Shown here piece by piece: positions 33,840 to 46,989 of a DNA stretch of 64,000 nucleotides. The notes under the pieces are model-generated. The model was not told the origin of the DNA. It saw nothing but the letters and a program-made list of their open reading frames with translations, and did not search any database. How positions within the stretch are numbered: position 1 is the first letter of the stretch; each line of letters opens with the position of its first letter. The position numbers and the translations under genes are program-made. The stretch is from Tetraselmis striata (taxonomy: Eukaryota > Chlorophyta > Chlorodendrophyceae > Chlorodendrales > Chlorodendraceae), in contig VCJN01002586.1 in the NCBI GenBank assembly GCA_006384855.1, forward strand, positions 1 to 64,000, in the 5' to 3' direction.

Positions 33840-35062
33840 TCATCATGGCGGGCGGAATTTGTAGCGTTCAATACATGAAGCTGCCTCAACCAAGCACGGA
33901 CTCGAGATGTGCATCAAAGGAAACCATGGGTGGGGATGATGCTGCTGAAGCTCCTGGAACGGACCATGGGGACGATGACGTTTGTGCACACGACGAAGGC
34001 ATTGAGGCACCCCATGCATCACACACATCAAACATGATGCGGCGGACGCTGCCCCCGTCCGGTCGGGTGGAGAGGTGAAGTCTGTTGCGTACCATGGCCA
34101 CTGCCTCCATGACGCTCGGTGCCGTACGTGGAAGGATCGAAGGAGATCCCGAGCACCCGTTGGAACGCCCAGAAAGAAATGCCCCGATAACCCCACACCC
34201 GATATTGCCACGCGGTAGCTGTTGACGTCCGGGCGGGCGCCGCTTCTGCAAAGGCCCCCACTTCAGATGAGAGCCAGGCAATTGCGAAGCCAATACCCCA
34301 TCTTGCGTTGCCCGCAGTACTTTAGGAGGGCCTAGGCGTGGTGGTGCAAGTCATGGGCACACCTGCGGATGGGGTTGTTGTGAGAGAGAAGCTCGCCCAT
34401 TCCGGTGCCCACCTCCTCTTTCAGCTTTTCGGCGTTACTGCCACCCCGCCGCGCATGTAAATGTATATACCCCGGCGAACCAAGTGGGGCGTTCAGCACC
34501 GGGATGCCATGGTGGGCTTCCATATTTTGGGCCAATCGATGTCCGCCACCTCCTCCCGGCGCGCAGACACCATGTCGGCGATGTACGCATGCATTTTGTC
34601 GAGCGACACCTCAAGCCCCACCAAGCCCTAATAGAGGTGTATAAGGTGTGCAAGGGCCGGCCTGACACGATGCTCCGGCCCACCAGGTACTCATCATTAA
34701 CGTTGAACTTGCTATCGTGCCGTCCCGCCGGTGGCCTCCAGCGTCTCATCGCACTCCGTCACCTTGTGGTGAATCCCCACGCAGAAGGCTGTTGTGCCCA
34801 ACGCTGCGCCATGTTGCTCACCATCCTCTGGCCGCAGAAGGCAGACTGGCCGTCTGGGAGCATGAAGGCGTATACGGGGACGAAAGCCAAGAGCGAGGGG
34901 GTGACGGGGTGCAGGGGAGAGCATTTCATGCTGTGGCGCGGGATGGCGGCGCCACCACACCATGTCACTGTAGGCGTTGCCAACGTCCGTACGAGTGGTC
35001 GAAGGCTGTCGAAGGAGGTGTTCGATGATGGGGCAATAGGAAAATGTATACATACAAAACAC
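33840..35062 (-). mobile_element. Decayed non-LTR retrotransposon fragment
   Basis: Minus-strand pieces recall the region after the polymerase centre of LINE-type elements. PLVRTLATPTVTW and SPLHPVTPSLLAFVPVYAF (about 34880-35010) lie where the VR-S and QGDPLGPLLFA blocks would be. GIPVLNAPLGSPGYIHLHA (about 34450-34510) matches a VLGxPIGS-type block. LGISFDPSTYGTERHGGSGH (about 34080-34150) matches the later LP-GGLG block. The pieces are in different frames and in correct order, so the element is dead. It may belong to the same broad group as the element at 4636-5689. Confidence 0.5.
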
Positions 35063-35938
35063 TTTAGGGTCATCTGTCGGACCTTGTTAAAGTAAGTAAA
35101 ATCTGATTGTTTTTGGTGTAATAATGCGTTCAAGCAGAAATGAGGACTAAAATGCGTTTATTGATGAGGACTGCGCTGGAGAAGATGGATACGACGTTCC
35201 TGCCGGCGAATTTCTTCGCACCCAACAGTCGCTAGGCACCCGTACAACCTACAGCAGACACACAATCCGTTGGACACTGAGCTGCTAAAAGCGCTTGACC
35301 CTGTGCTCAACCCAACTGATGGTGTATGGGTCCCCCGATGAGTGGCTCGAGCGCCATCCTTGGGGCAACTGATCCCATTCCGTGCTCTTGAGCTCACCCT
35401 ACGCTGAAATCTGCTGGATAAGCCCATCCGCCCATAAATCTGCTGAATACCCTACGCCTGCTGATTGTCTTCAACCACCCCCTTATCATGGCGTCTTAGG
35501 TTTTTGTGACGTCAACTTCCCTGTGATGGGATTTTTTGCTCGTGCTAGGCCCCCGTGCGGCCCTAGCCTTATGCGACGGCAAGGCAGTTGCAAGGACAAC
35601 ACAGCGCCAATGAATCAGCCCGCCCACCGCTCTGGGTACATGAGCCAGAGCCGGAGCTTTCGCACCGGAGTGCAATTCATATTCAGACTAAGGCGCCTCA
35701 GCAAGCCGCAATCATTACATGGCGGCACCGGCCGAGCGCCTATGCATATGTATACAAGTACCGTGTTGGGGCGTGACTGCGTAATCATGGGACTAGCCAC
35801 GATGCTATGTGACGCGGCATGACATGGTCCCATGCCACAGGTGCCGCCTGAACAATGTGATTGGATCCTCTACCACAAAACTCCACTAGGTGATCCATTG
35901 CCACAGAACCGCTTATCTGGAATCATCACACGCCGGGC
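35063..35938. other. Gap and 3' flank of PIE1, no gene seen
   Basis: Short frames only. TTACA at about 35717 gives TGTAA on the minus strand, about 220 bases beyond the PIE1 stop. Confidence 0.4.
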
Positions 35939-38900
35939 TCACGACTTGTCCTTCTTATTCTTGCTCTTATTCGGTTTGCTACTTGTCGGAGGGGCGGCCG
36001 GCGCGGCATTGGCAGCAGCGTGGTGCTGCAGCAGCGCCGCCAGTTGCTGCTGGAGCATGAGCTGCTGCTGCATCTGCAGCTGCTGCTGCATTGACGCCTG
36101 CGAGCCCGCCGGCGCGGCCGACTGCCCAGCGGGCGCAAACTGGCCCATCCCCATGAAGGAGCCCGGCGTCGGCATGAACCCCTGCGGGCCACGTGAACAT
36201 GTCAATTGGGGGCGGAGACTGTTTTGGCAGTGCTTGGCGAAACGTGGACACATTCACGATTCATCCAGCTATTATACTTCGGATAATTACTGAGTAAAAT
36301 GGAGATGTGTCGTGGCTTATCAGTGGCATGCAAATAGTCAGGGAACAAGGGAACCATCCCATTGAACGTGGTGAGCATGCATGGTTTCGGTCTTCCAGTT
36401 TCGATAGGAATTCACGCAAGACGGCGCTGCACCTGCGGCATGTGCGACGTGCCCGCCCCGGCCTGCGCGTAGCTGCTCATCATCGCAAGCGTCGACAGGA
36501 GCGCCGGCAGCTGCGGCGCGGCGGCGGCGGAAGTGGCGGGCTGCGCTACGGGCACTGGCACCGCCGGGGTTGGCATCATCTGCGGATCAGGCAGCGGGTC
36601 AGCGCCAGCTCCCGTTGTCTAATTGACATCGCATATATCTATGCGTACACACTCACATTGCTTCTGCACCGTAGACATCATTCACACATTGTAAATATAC
36701 AAATAGACTCACTGCCATGTATATGTTCAGATCGTGATTTCCATATATCGCACAGCTACAATCAACGCATATAAACCAAAGACTTGAAAGAAAAAACACG
36801 ATGTATCAATGACAGCAGGTTGCAGGCACCTACCCCTGGCATGGACGCCGCAGGGCTCGGCTTCACCGCCGCCTGAGCCGCTGAGGCCGGCGCCGCTTGC
36901 GGCTGTTTGGCCGGCGCCGGTTGCTTGGCGGAAGGCGCTGGCTGGCTGGTGGCTGGCGGCGCCGGCGCGGCGGCGGCAGGCGCCGGCTGGTTTGTTGCTG
37001 ACTGTGGCCGTTGTTTGGCGGCGGACGCCGGTGCCGCCTCCGCCTTTTTGGCGGTTGGTGTCGCCTGTGACGGAACGGCGGGTGCCGGCTGGCTTGCCAC
37101 CGGCGTTGCCTCCGGCGGCTTCACCGCTTCCGCCGGCTGGCTGGCGGTCGGCGGTGCCTGCAGCTGTGTAGCCGCGGCGGACACTGGCTGGCTGGTCGCT
37201 GCGGGCGGCGGCTGGCTGGCGGTTGATGGCGGCGCCTGAGCGACAGGATGAGCCGGGTGGGTGGCGGCGGGCGGAGGCGCCGTGGTGGCTGCCGGGGGCG
37301 GCTGCGCGGCCCGGCCCGGCACTAGCGGCTTGGACACGTAGCGGGCGGCCACGGATGTATTCGTGGCTGGCGTTGTGGCGGTGGCGGCGGTAGCGGTGGC
37401 GGCGGTGGAGGGCGCAGGGGCTGCGGGGGCGGCGGGCGGCACAACCCCCGCTACGGGCGCCCCCCCCAGCAGGGGCGCTGCGGGGCCGGTGGGTGCCGGC
37501 TGGCCAGGCTCGGGCTTGAGCGGCACTGCGCCAATCGGCACGGCCCCCGACCCGGGCGGCTCCGGCTTGGGAAGCTTGGGCGCAGGCTTGGGCGTCACGT
37601 GTGTCATGGTGAAGGTGCTCATGGCGGCTTGAAACTCGGGGCCTGTGCAACCCATCGACCCGCTCGGACTCAGCACCTACCAACCTTATCTTTAGCTAAA
37701 GCCTAATACAGCAAGCAGCGGCTGCAGAGGGGGGACAGCCGCCGAATAGGAAGGGGGGTTCACGCCTGTGACGACTCGCATAATCACCGCTTTCATCTAA
37801 GATCTGTCCTAGTGTTACTTATTGGAAACAAAACCTTGGTCATTTTGCGGCTTCCCGAAAGAGAGACTTTGGGAGGCGGCTGCTACGTCTGTGGATCGAA
37901 ACATCACTACTAGAGCGACTGCCCTCAGAAAGCAAGACGTGCTCCGAGTGCGGGAAGAAGGGTCACCTTGCCAAGCGTTGTCGGAAGGCAAACCCAGGCT
38001 CAAGCACACTGAGGTTGGGCTTCTGGGTTGTGGCCAAAGGCGCTATGCGTCCGGCTTTTGGGGAAAGTAGGGAGGCGGCGCACCTGGGGCATCTAGGTTC
38101 TCCATGGCCGTGGTGGCACCGATGAGCGGGACGTCGCCTGCCACGCCTGCTGCGCGCTTGACAGCCTGCAGCAGCGACGTTGCCTCCTCGGGCGACACCG
38201 CGTCCACCACCCCCACTGCGCGGACCACCTCCCGGGCGCCACCGGGCACAGGCGGCGCTGGTGTGGCCGCCAGCCCGACAGCGGGCTCTGTGAGGTCGGG
38301 GCTGAGCGTCGTCAGGAGGCTGCGCGTATACTCTGGCAGCGCGATGTTGGCGCGGTTGCGGTTCTCTACCGCCCCGCTGTGCAGCGCGGTCAGCAGCACC
38401 TGCGCTGGCATACCATCTGCGCATGGGGGGGGGGGGGGGGGGGGAGATGAGGAGGGCTGTGGAGAGCCATTAACATATGCCGTTATTAAACAGTTGCAGT
38501 CACAATGCGCGTAGTATATGTATTATATAATAGCTAAGGATATGTATATAATACATAAATGACTAGTGACACATAGTTCTCTGGGTACTATGCATGAATG
38601 CGTATTTCACCTGCCGTAGCACCCCAGAAAACGCTCTGCCCGGCGCTGCTGCGGCCCGACGGCGCGTCAGGAATCAAGACGTGCCGGTAAATCTATAATG
38701 GGGAACATTTCCTTATAATAAGCGTTAACGTCGCTGCGCCCCGGGACGCCACCTTTCAACATTGCAGCACCAACCCAAGGGGGGGTGGGGGGGGGGGGGG
38801 CGCACCCCCCAGCTCCGCCAGGCCGGCAATCAGGATCCGGCGCATCTTCTGCTGCAGGCCGTCCTGGTGCGCGGGCCCCAGCGGCGGGCCGCCGGCGGGC

Positions 38901-41900
38901 GTGGCGCCCCGGGCGCGAGCCCAGGCGGTGAGCAGCTGCCGGTAGCGCAGGCAACAGTCGGCCGGGGCGCGGCTGGGTGTCTCCCGCCTGTGCCGCACAC
39001 ACGTCCGGTGCCACGGAGGCCATCATCAGTAGTCCCCCCAGGGGGGGGTCATTACAGGACACTCCGTATATTCCATAACAACTCATACTCATATTGTAAT
39101 GGGTGCTGATGAGCGTAAAGAGGAAAGGAGGCAGGTGGCGGCACCTGCGGCCGCGGATCCTGAAGGGCAGGCCAGCCGCGCCTCCAGCGAGGGCCTTTGA
39201 GACAGCAAGCCACGCGATCTGGTACTCCTGCAGGCGGGGGCAATGCGTCGGTGGCGCCGTCAGTCGGAGCGCCTGGCGGGGGGGGGGGGGGGGGGGGGAG
39301 GCATCTCATACGCCGAGGCAGACATGCAGGCGGGAGCGTTTCGTCGGCGGTCAGAGCGGATGTGTAGTGCGAAGGGCGAAGTGCGTAGCGCGGTGGCATC
39401 GTTTCTTTGTTTGCGACACCGCGGTGTGGACGCTGCTGACGGAGCTGAAATCACGCATGAAATGACGGAGTCCTACGCGATTTAGCCGCCACTGACATCC
39501 TGCGGCTTCCCAGAGCCTCATCTACAGCACTTTTCAGCCAAACCAAAACGTAATACTCAACACTGTCCCTTCGGTTTGCACGCAGGGCTCGTGTTGCCAC
39601 GCGGCAGAGTCTACCCGTACAGGAAAGCGAGCGGCAAACCCAAGTTCCGAGCGCAGAGAAGCGCCATCTGCCGCCAAACGAAAAGCTGCTCAGTAGCGGC
39701 CGTAGCAACGCGTTGAAACACCGGGAGCCCTCTCAAATTGGCTGGCTCAGCCTGTGGCACCCCCTGCGGGCGGAATCCATGCGCAGTAGGGCGCAGACGG
39801 CCGAATACTTGTCCGCGACGCTGGTGGAGGGATGCGCTGGGAAGCCCTGATGGGGGTCCTGGGGGGAGGGCTCCACCTGGGAGCTCAGAGCCGCTTCGGG
39901 CTTTAGCTTCCTCTGCGCCAGATACACCTGGATGATGACGCACAGCACCACGTCCTCCGCGGTCGACCAGGGCACGGTCGCCTGGCACAGCAGGCGCATG
40001 CCGCACATCAGGGCGCAAAGGGGGGTGGGGGGGGGGGGGGGGGGGGGGCTCTAGCTCCCTTTCTTGTCCTGGCTAGCCAGCCCATGCGGCAACAGCGGCA
40101 GGTAGTTACGATGGCCCGCCACGGTGGGATGCACCAATCAAGGGAACAGGACAGCCGCAGCTGTGTTTGCCTCTGTCTCTGCGCGTACACACAACAACAC
40201 GACATGGACCCAACACACACACGCAAACGCCAGCAACACTTCATTGGGTGCACGGGTCGAATAATGAACAAATAATGGACTCTTCCGTGCCGTAGAGTTG
40301 AGACTGCCTGTTTCATTCGAGACGGATCTAGTTTCCCTTCTTTGCCCCGGGAAGGGGGGGATAAAAAAGCAAAGCAGCATAGAACCCAAACTGTGGTTTA
40401 ATTTGGGACACACACCCACGGACACAGAGGATGTATGTATGTGTGAGTGAGTGATATGTTTGACACGCCAGCGCAGGTCAGGGTGGGTGTCGCACCGAAA
40501 AGGGGACAGTGTCGCTGGTGTCCTCCTCGCTGCCACTGTCGCTGGCCTCCTCGACGTGGGCCCGCTTGCTGGGCGGGCCGGCGTCGGCTGCGGGGGGCAG
40601 CACCCCGTTGGCCGCCATGTCCGCCAGGCGCCGCTTGGCCGCCGCGCCCACCGAGCCGGGGCGGCGCAGCGAGGCACACTCCTCGCCCGCCTCGCTCGGA
40701 GCGCTGGCCGCCGAGCCGCTGCGCACGCCGCTGGCGTGCGACGTGGTGGCGGAGGCCGGGGCGCTGGGCACCACGTGGCGCAGCTTGGGGTTGCGCGCCA
40801 GGCTGCTGGCCAGTTGCCTGCGAGGGGGCCCGCGGCACGCCAGGCAGCCATGAGTGCGTGTGGGCGGCCGCACGGTGCGGAGGGAGAAGGGGCAGGGGCG
40901 GGTCGCCTAGCGCCTAATCAGCCGGGGTGCTCATAACCCGTCCAGAGGCTCATGTGGTCTCCGCCACCCTGGGAGACCTCAGCGCTCGGGAGAGAGATAT
41001 ATGCAAGCCTGTCCGGCGGGGTATGTTTGGGTAGTAAATGCTGGCTTGGGATGGGGAGCTTTGGGGGCTTCAAAGGGCTGTTGGCCCTGCTTGCGGGTGT
41101 CGTTTTTTCCTTTTCCTGTACTTTCCGTGCATTCTCTGGACGCTATCCCTGCAACCAACCCATATTTGTTGCGGGTGTCGAGCTGCCCCGCTTCCCCCTC
41201 TCTAGCTTGCGGGCTAGTACGGTGGTGAGTTTGGGGTCATGGGCGGCTGCAGAAGCACTGGAGAGTACCGTGAATAGTCATTCCATCCTAAACGGACAGC
41301 GGAGCCACTCAATGCCGGGGCTGGGTAGGGCGCGGCGCCCGCTCACCTCTGGTACTCCTCGTTCTCCTCCTGCACCTCCTGGTCCATCCGCGCCGCCTCC
41401 TCCCGCCGGCGCGCCGCCGCCTCCTCCTCCTCCTTGGCGCGGCGCGCCTTTTCCTCCAGCCACGCCTTTTCCACCTGCGCGCCACCCCCGTCCCGCCAGG
41501 CACCGTCAGCGGTTGGCAGCCTGGAGACACCCGAGCCAGCATATACACATGCGGATGGGGGGGCGCGGGGGGCAGCTTGCCTTCTCGCGGTAGGCAGCGT
41601 CCGCAGCAGAGCGGTCCCAGTCCTCCACCAGGTCCTCCTCCTCGTACTCCGCCTCCGCCTCCGCCTTTAGCCGCTCCAGCTCCTCCAGCTCCCACTCCTC
41701 TGACGTGAAGGCGGCCTTCCCGGAGGCCGCAACCTGCTGCTGCGCCAGCGCCTGCACGACGGGGCGCGCGGCACGGGGCCATCTCACCATCAGAATGCTC
41801 AGTCCACGAGACAAGAGGGGAATCACGTGCATAAATAGAATAAAACGCAGGAATGGCGAAGTGGCACCCATCACGCATACGATGCAGCATATACGTCATG

Positions 41901-43135
41901 AGTAGCGCTAGGGGAAATGAGTTATGAGTTACCCGTAGCACAATAATAACAATTATACATCGCCCTGTCGATATCCCGCTGCCGTTGTCGAAGCAAGTAG
42001 GTGAATTAGGAATCATTGAAAAATCACAACCTATCGGTCGGTGAGCGTTGGAGGGAGGGGGCACCTCAAGGTCAACCTCCGGCATGCGCGTCTCGATGAG
42101 CCGGACGGCGTACCGCTCCACGGGACACAGCGCCTGTTGCAGCGCGCCTGTGTCCGGTTCGCCGGCGGCCGGGGCGGAGGCGTCTGGTGGCAGCGGGTCC
42201 TTGCTGCCACCGGGCGGCTGCCCGGCCGCCGACGGTGCGGCTGCTTCCCCAGACGGCTCGGGCCCGCCTTGCTCGCCCTCATCCCCCTCCTGACCTTCCT
42301 CCTCGCCCATCTTGGCCGAGGCTTCCGCGTTGAACTCCGCCTCCTCCGCCGCCACCTGCATTGCGACATGGGCCAACAGCATCAGCGCTCTGTGCGGCCA
42401 TGAGAAATCCATTTGTGCAGAGCCCGTCACAAATATCGGGCCGACAGAGCATTCACAACTTGCACTCGAGCGGCGCGACGCAGCCACCCTGACCTCTGTT
42501 TCTAGCGCCTCTGCCGCCGCTGCGTCCGTGGCGTCCTCCACGCTCCGCATCGCCGCCTTGACATCCTCGACAGACATGCCCGCGGGAAGCGACTTGGCGG
42601 CAGAGGCGCCGCCCAGCAAGTCCCTGCGCAGCGTGCACAGTCAGGCGTCTGAATGCTGCCCATAACAACTCTGCAAATGATTCTAATCAGTGCAGAGGAA
42701 GGAGGAGGGAGGGGGGAGCATCGCAGACACAAGTGATGAACATACATCTACGTCATATGCGCAATAATTATTTTCGCCCCCGGGATTGCAATAGTGAAAC
42801 CACATACGCACACACAGGCACTTGGGGTAGACACAGGGGTAGGAAATGCACAAAGGGTGGCAGGGGGCCATGTCCCTGCGTACTTGGGGTTGAGCTTGTC
42901 GAAAAAGTCGGTCGTGAAGCCGCCCGACTGGATGGCAAGGAAGTCGAGCTGCCGCTTCTGGTCGCCCTTCCGCAGGATGTTCTCCTCGATGGTGTTGGTG
43001 CTGACAAGGCGGTAGATGTGCACCTCGCGCGTCTGCCCAATGCGGTGGCAGCGATCCTGCGCCAAGCATGCCAGCGAGCCAGGCAGCCGCGTCAGCCACA
43101 CCCTCAATTCCTTTCACGCGCGCCCAGAGGTGTGG

Positions 43136-43185
<50 letters not shown>

Positions 43186-46100
43186 GCGTGTGCGTGTTGG
43201 GGGGGGGGGGGGGGGGGGGGCAGGACGGAGGCTTGCTCCCACCTGCGCCTGCGCGTCCATGGCCGGGTTCCAGTCCGAGTCGTAAAACACCACAGTGTCG
43301 GCGCCGGTAAGGTTGATGCCTACGCCGCCAGCGCGCGTGGACAGAATGAAGGCGAATATCTTGGGGTTGGTGTTGAACTTTTGCATCAAGATCTGAACAT
43401 GGCATGTGCAACAGGGCATGCTATTGTCAGGGGGCGGTTCGGGGAGGCGCCCGAAGGGATATGGGGTGAGGGCGGTGTAAGGCATACCACAGGCAAGCAA
43501 GAGCCATAATGTGTGAGCGTCAGGGAAGGGGAGTGGGGATCGCAGCCGCCCATTGACCTGCCGCTCCTCCGGCTTGGTGGAGCCATCCAGGCGGAGGTAG
43601 GTGTACCCGTGCAGGTTGAGGAAGCTCTCCAGCACGTCCAGCATCTTGGACATCTGCGTGAAGATGAGCACCTTGTGGCTGCCGGCCTTCAGCCGCCGAA
43701 GCAAGACTGCCATCTCCTGCGGGTGGCAGCCATTGGGGGCGGCTCACCGGAGAGCGAGCACAAGCTGGCCACATGCGCCGGGGTGGCGCGCCCCCTCTGC
43801 CTAGTGCAGTAGGCTTTAATGCCGGGCAGGCTGCCTAGTCAGGCACGCCGCTGCACCTGCAGCTTGCCGCAGTCAAACTGGATGAGCATTCTGTCGGGGA
43901 AGAACAGCTGCTGGCGGACGTGCGACGCATGCAGCAGGCGGTTGTCCTCCAGCCGCACGCACGCGCGCGCACGCGCCAGACGCGTGGCTGCCGCCCGCAC
44001 TGCCGCGGCGTCGGGGCGTGAGGTCCGCAGCTCCGGCAGGCGCGCGCGCGCCTTGGGGATGGCGAAGGTGAAGCGGCTGACGATGGCTAGCAGCGCGTCG
44101 TGCATTCGCTCCAGAGGGGACATCTGCGAGGAGCGGGCAGGGCGGAAGGGCATCAGAGGCCGCTGCGGGCTGGCACACTTACACGCACATTCACAGAGTG
44201 ACGGCAGGGGCCACTGAGGGAGCGACCCACCAGATCAAGCAGCGCGTTGCTGTAGTGCAGGTGGCGGCCCGGGGTGGCCATCTCGCGGAACAGCACGTCT
44301 GCCGGGCGGAAGAGCGCCACCACTGCCGCGCGCAGGTCGCGCCCGAGGAAGGGGCGCGCCGCAGCGCAGCGGCTGGCGCTCAGCCTGGCCTGCGCGGCGG
44401 TGCAGCGCAGCCGCCATGCCTGCTGGCACTGCCCCAGCGCTGCCATTGAGGCCAACACAGCGGCGCACGCGCCGTCGGAGGGACTCGGCAGGCCTTGCGC
44501 GGCCAGAGCGCGCCGCAGGTCACGCGCAGTGGGGGCGTTGGGTGTGCGCCCGGCAGCAGCTGCGTCCGCAATGTGCCGCAGCTTGATGTCGCTGAGCGCC
44601 TCGGAGTGAAGCGGCAGCGTTGCCAGGCCGGAGCGCATGCAGACCGCCGCCTCCACCAGCGCCTGCGGGGAAATGGTGGCCAGCTTCCGCTCAGCGACGC
44701 GCTCTCGGAATGCGAAGAGGGGTCGAAAATGGAAAGGGGCTTGGGTGCCTGAGGGTCTGTTTCCTGCCACACAAGGATAGTAGCCAGTGACGGGGGCGAA
44801 TCCGCAATGATAGGGGAGCAGGGGGGGGGGGGGGGGGGGGGAGTACCTGCTCGGCGCCGCCCCGTAGGATGGCGTCCGCACCAAGCTGCAGCTCGGCGAC
44901 GCGTGCCGCCTCCCAGCTGGCCATCTCCTCGTGCTGCGTGAGCACTAACCACGGCAGCTGCTGCACCAGCCAGTCGTCCTTGTGCCGCATCCATGGCCCT
45001 GCCGCGTCCCAGCGGGCGCCCTGGATGGCAGGCGACGGGTGCGCAAGCACCAGCGACGGCACCGCCAGCGACAGTGGCTCCATGTCGTAGGAGGACACAA
45101 TTGGGCGGCCGGCAAACATGTCGGGATGGTTGCAGACCTAGCGATCGCATGGGCCATGGGGAGAGGGGGGCTTCAGCAGGCTGGCAACGTGCCGCAGACA
45201 AAGAAGGGGAGGTGGTGGGGGTGGGAGGGGGGGTTAGAGAGTGCCGTAGTATCATCTTGGTTCGCCATTGGCACATCCTTGCACATCATAGAGATGACAC
45301 TGTATAAGCATGCAACACTGTGTTTGGGGGTGAAAGAGGGGAAGGGGGGGGGTGGGGGGGGGGGGGGTACCTTGCGCAGCTGCATCAGCACGTTCATCAT
45401 GCCGATGAATGAGCCGCCCGCAAGCGTGTCGCGCGTCTGCCCGCTGGCCATGTACTCCTCGTACAGCGTGCGCTGCCGCTTGCTGAGCTTGCAGTAGAGG
45501 ACGTGGTCGTACTTGCGCGGCAGCTGCTTCTCCACATCCATCTTCATACGGCGCAGCAGGAACGGGCGCAACACGCCGTGCAGCCGCTCTACCAGCCGCT
45601 CGCCCGCCTGCGTGTTGGATGAGCCCGCGTCCTCGCCCGCCTCCACCAACCCATTCAATGGGTTGCAGAACCAATCCTTGAACTGCAAGTATACAACGGC
45701 CGCTAAGGCGCAGCCCGCCGCCACACTAAATTCAGGCAGGTAAAGCAGGTATGAGCGGCAGGCAGGCTTCCTTGCAAGGCCTTGCCTGATCGTGGGAGTG
45801 GAAGACGTGGGGCATGAGAAAGTGCATGAGGCTCCAGAGCTCCATGAGGTCGTTCTGCAGCGGCGTGCCGGTGAGCAGCAGCCGGCGGTTGGCGTTGAAG
45901 TTGAGCAGCGTCTGCCAGCGCTGGCTGCGCCAGTTTTTGATCATGTGCGCCTCGTCCAGGATGAGATAGCGCCACTTTTTGCGCCGGAACATCTGCGCAA
46001 GAGAAGGGGGAGAGAAAGAGGTGTCAGTGCGCGGCTGGCTGGCTGGCTTAAGGTAAGGCTGGCTGGCTGACAGCTGAACAAGGGGAGCATGCTGGCGGGT

Positions 46101-46722
46101 GTGGGCGTGCCTTGGCATCGGCCAGGATCAGGGTGTAGGATGTGATGCAGACATGGAACGAATTGGGCTTGGACCAGCCCTGGCGCTTGAGCTTGCGCTC
46201 CTTGGCGTTGCCATAGTAGGTGAGCAGCTTGAAGGCGGGGCAGAACTTCTTGAACTCCATCTCCCAGTTCAGCATCACGCTGGTGGGCACCTGTCCGCGG
46301 GCATCGCAATGAATGCACCACCGCATCAGTTGTGCAGCACTGCCCGCGGCTCATGGCGATCAGCCGAGCAGAGCAGCAGGCCGCCGCACCACAATGAGGT
46401 GCGGCCCCCAGATCCCCTGCTCGCACGCGAGGTGCGCCAGCAGGCTGATTGTCTGCAACGTTTTGCCGAGGCCCATCTCGTCCGCGAGGATGCCGTTCAG
46501 GCGGCGCTCGTTGATGGTGACGAGCCACTCCAGACCCACGTGCTGGTACTCCCGCAGCTGCGCCTTGATCAGGAAGGGCACTGGCACCTACATGGACGCA
46601 GGCAGGCCGTTTGCTCATCCATAAAATCAAACCCATCCAAACCTATGCCGGGCCCCTCTGATGCTAGTATTCGCCCATGCTGCCCCCTCTCTCTCTGCCC
46701 CCCACCACCTCTCCTACGTCCC

Positions 46723-46773
<51 letters not shown>

Positions 46774-46911
46774 CTGTCACACTCTACAGGTGCATTTACC
46801 CAATCCAATCCAAGTGCCACACAACTAGAGCTCAGCAAATACCGCAAAGCTGGTCCAGGTACGTTCCAAACTTCAGCAGCATATGCATGATTAGCTCAAA
46901 AGACACCTCTG

Positions 46912-46989
<78 letters not shown>

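Noticed and set aside
36727-37683. Arg-rich 318-codon minus-strand frame
   Set aside because: It overlaps the Ala/Pro/Gln-rich PIE1 exon in another frame, and only the latter joins its downstream neighbour in phase.
43114-43713. 199-codon frame ending in a Thr-His repeat
   Set aside because: It merges two PIE1 exons with the TG/CA microsatellite intron between them; only the exon parts are coding.
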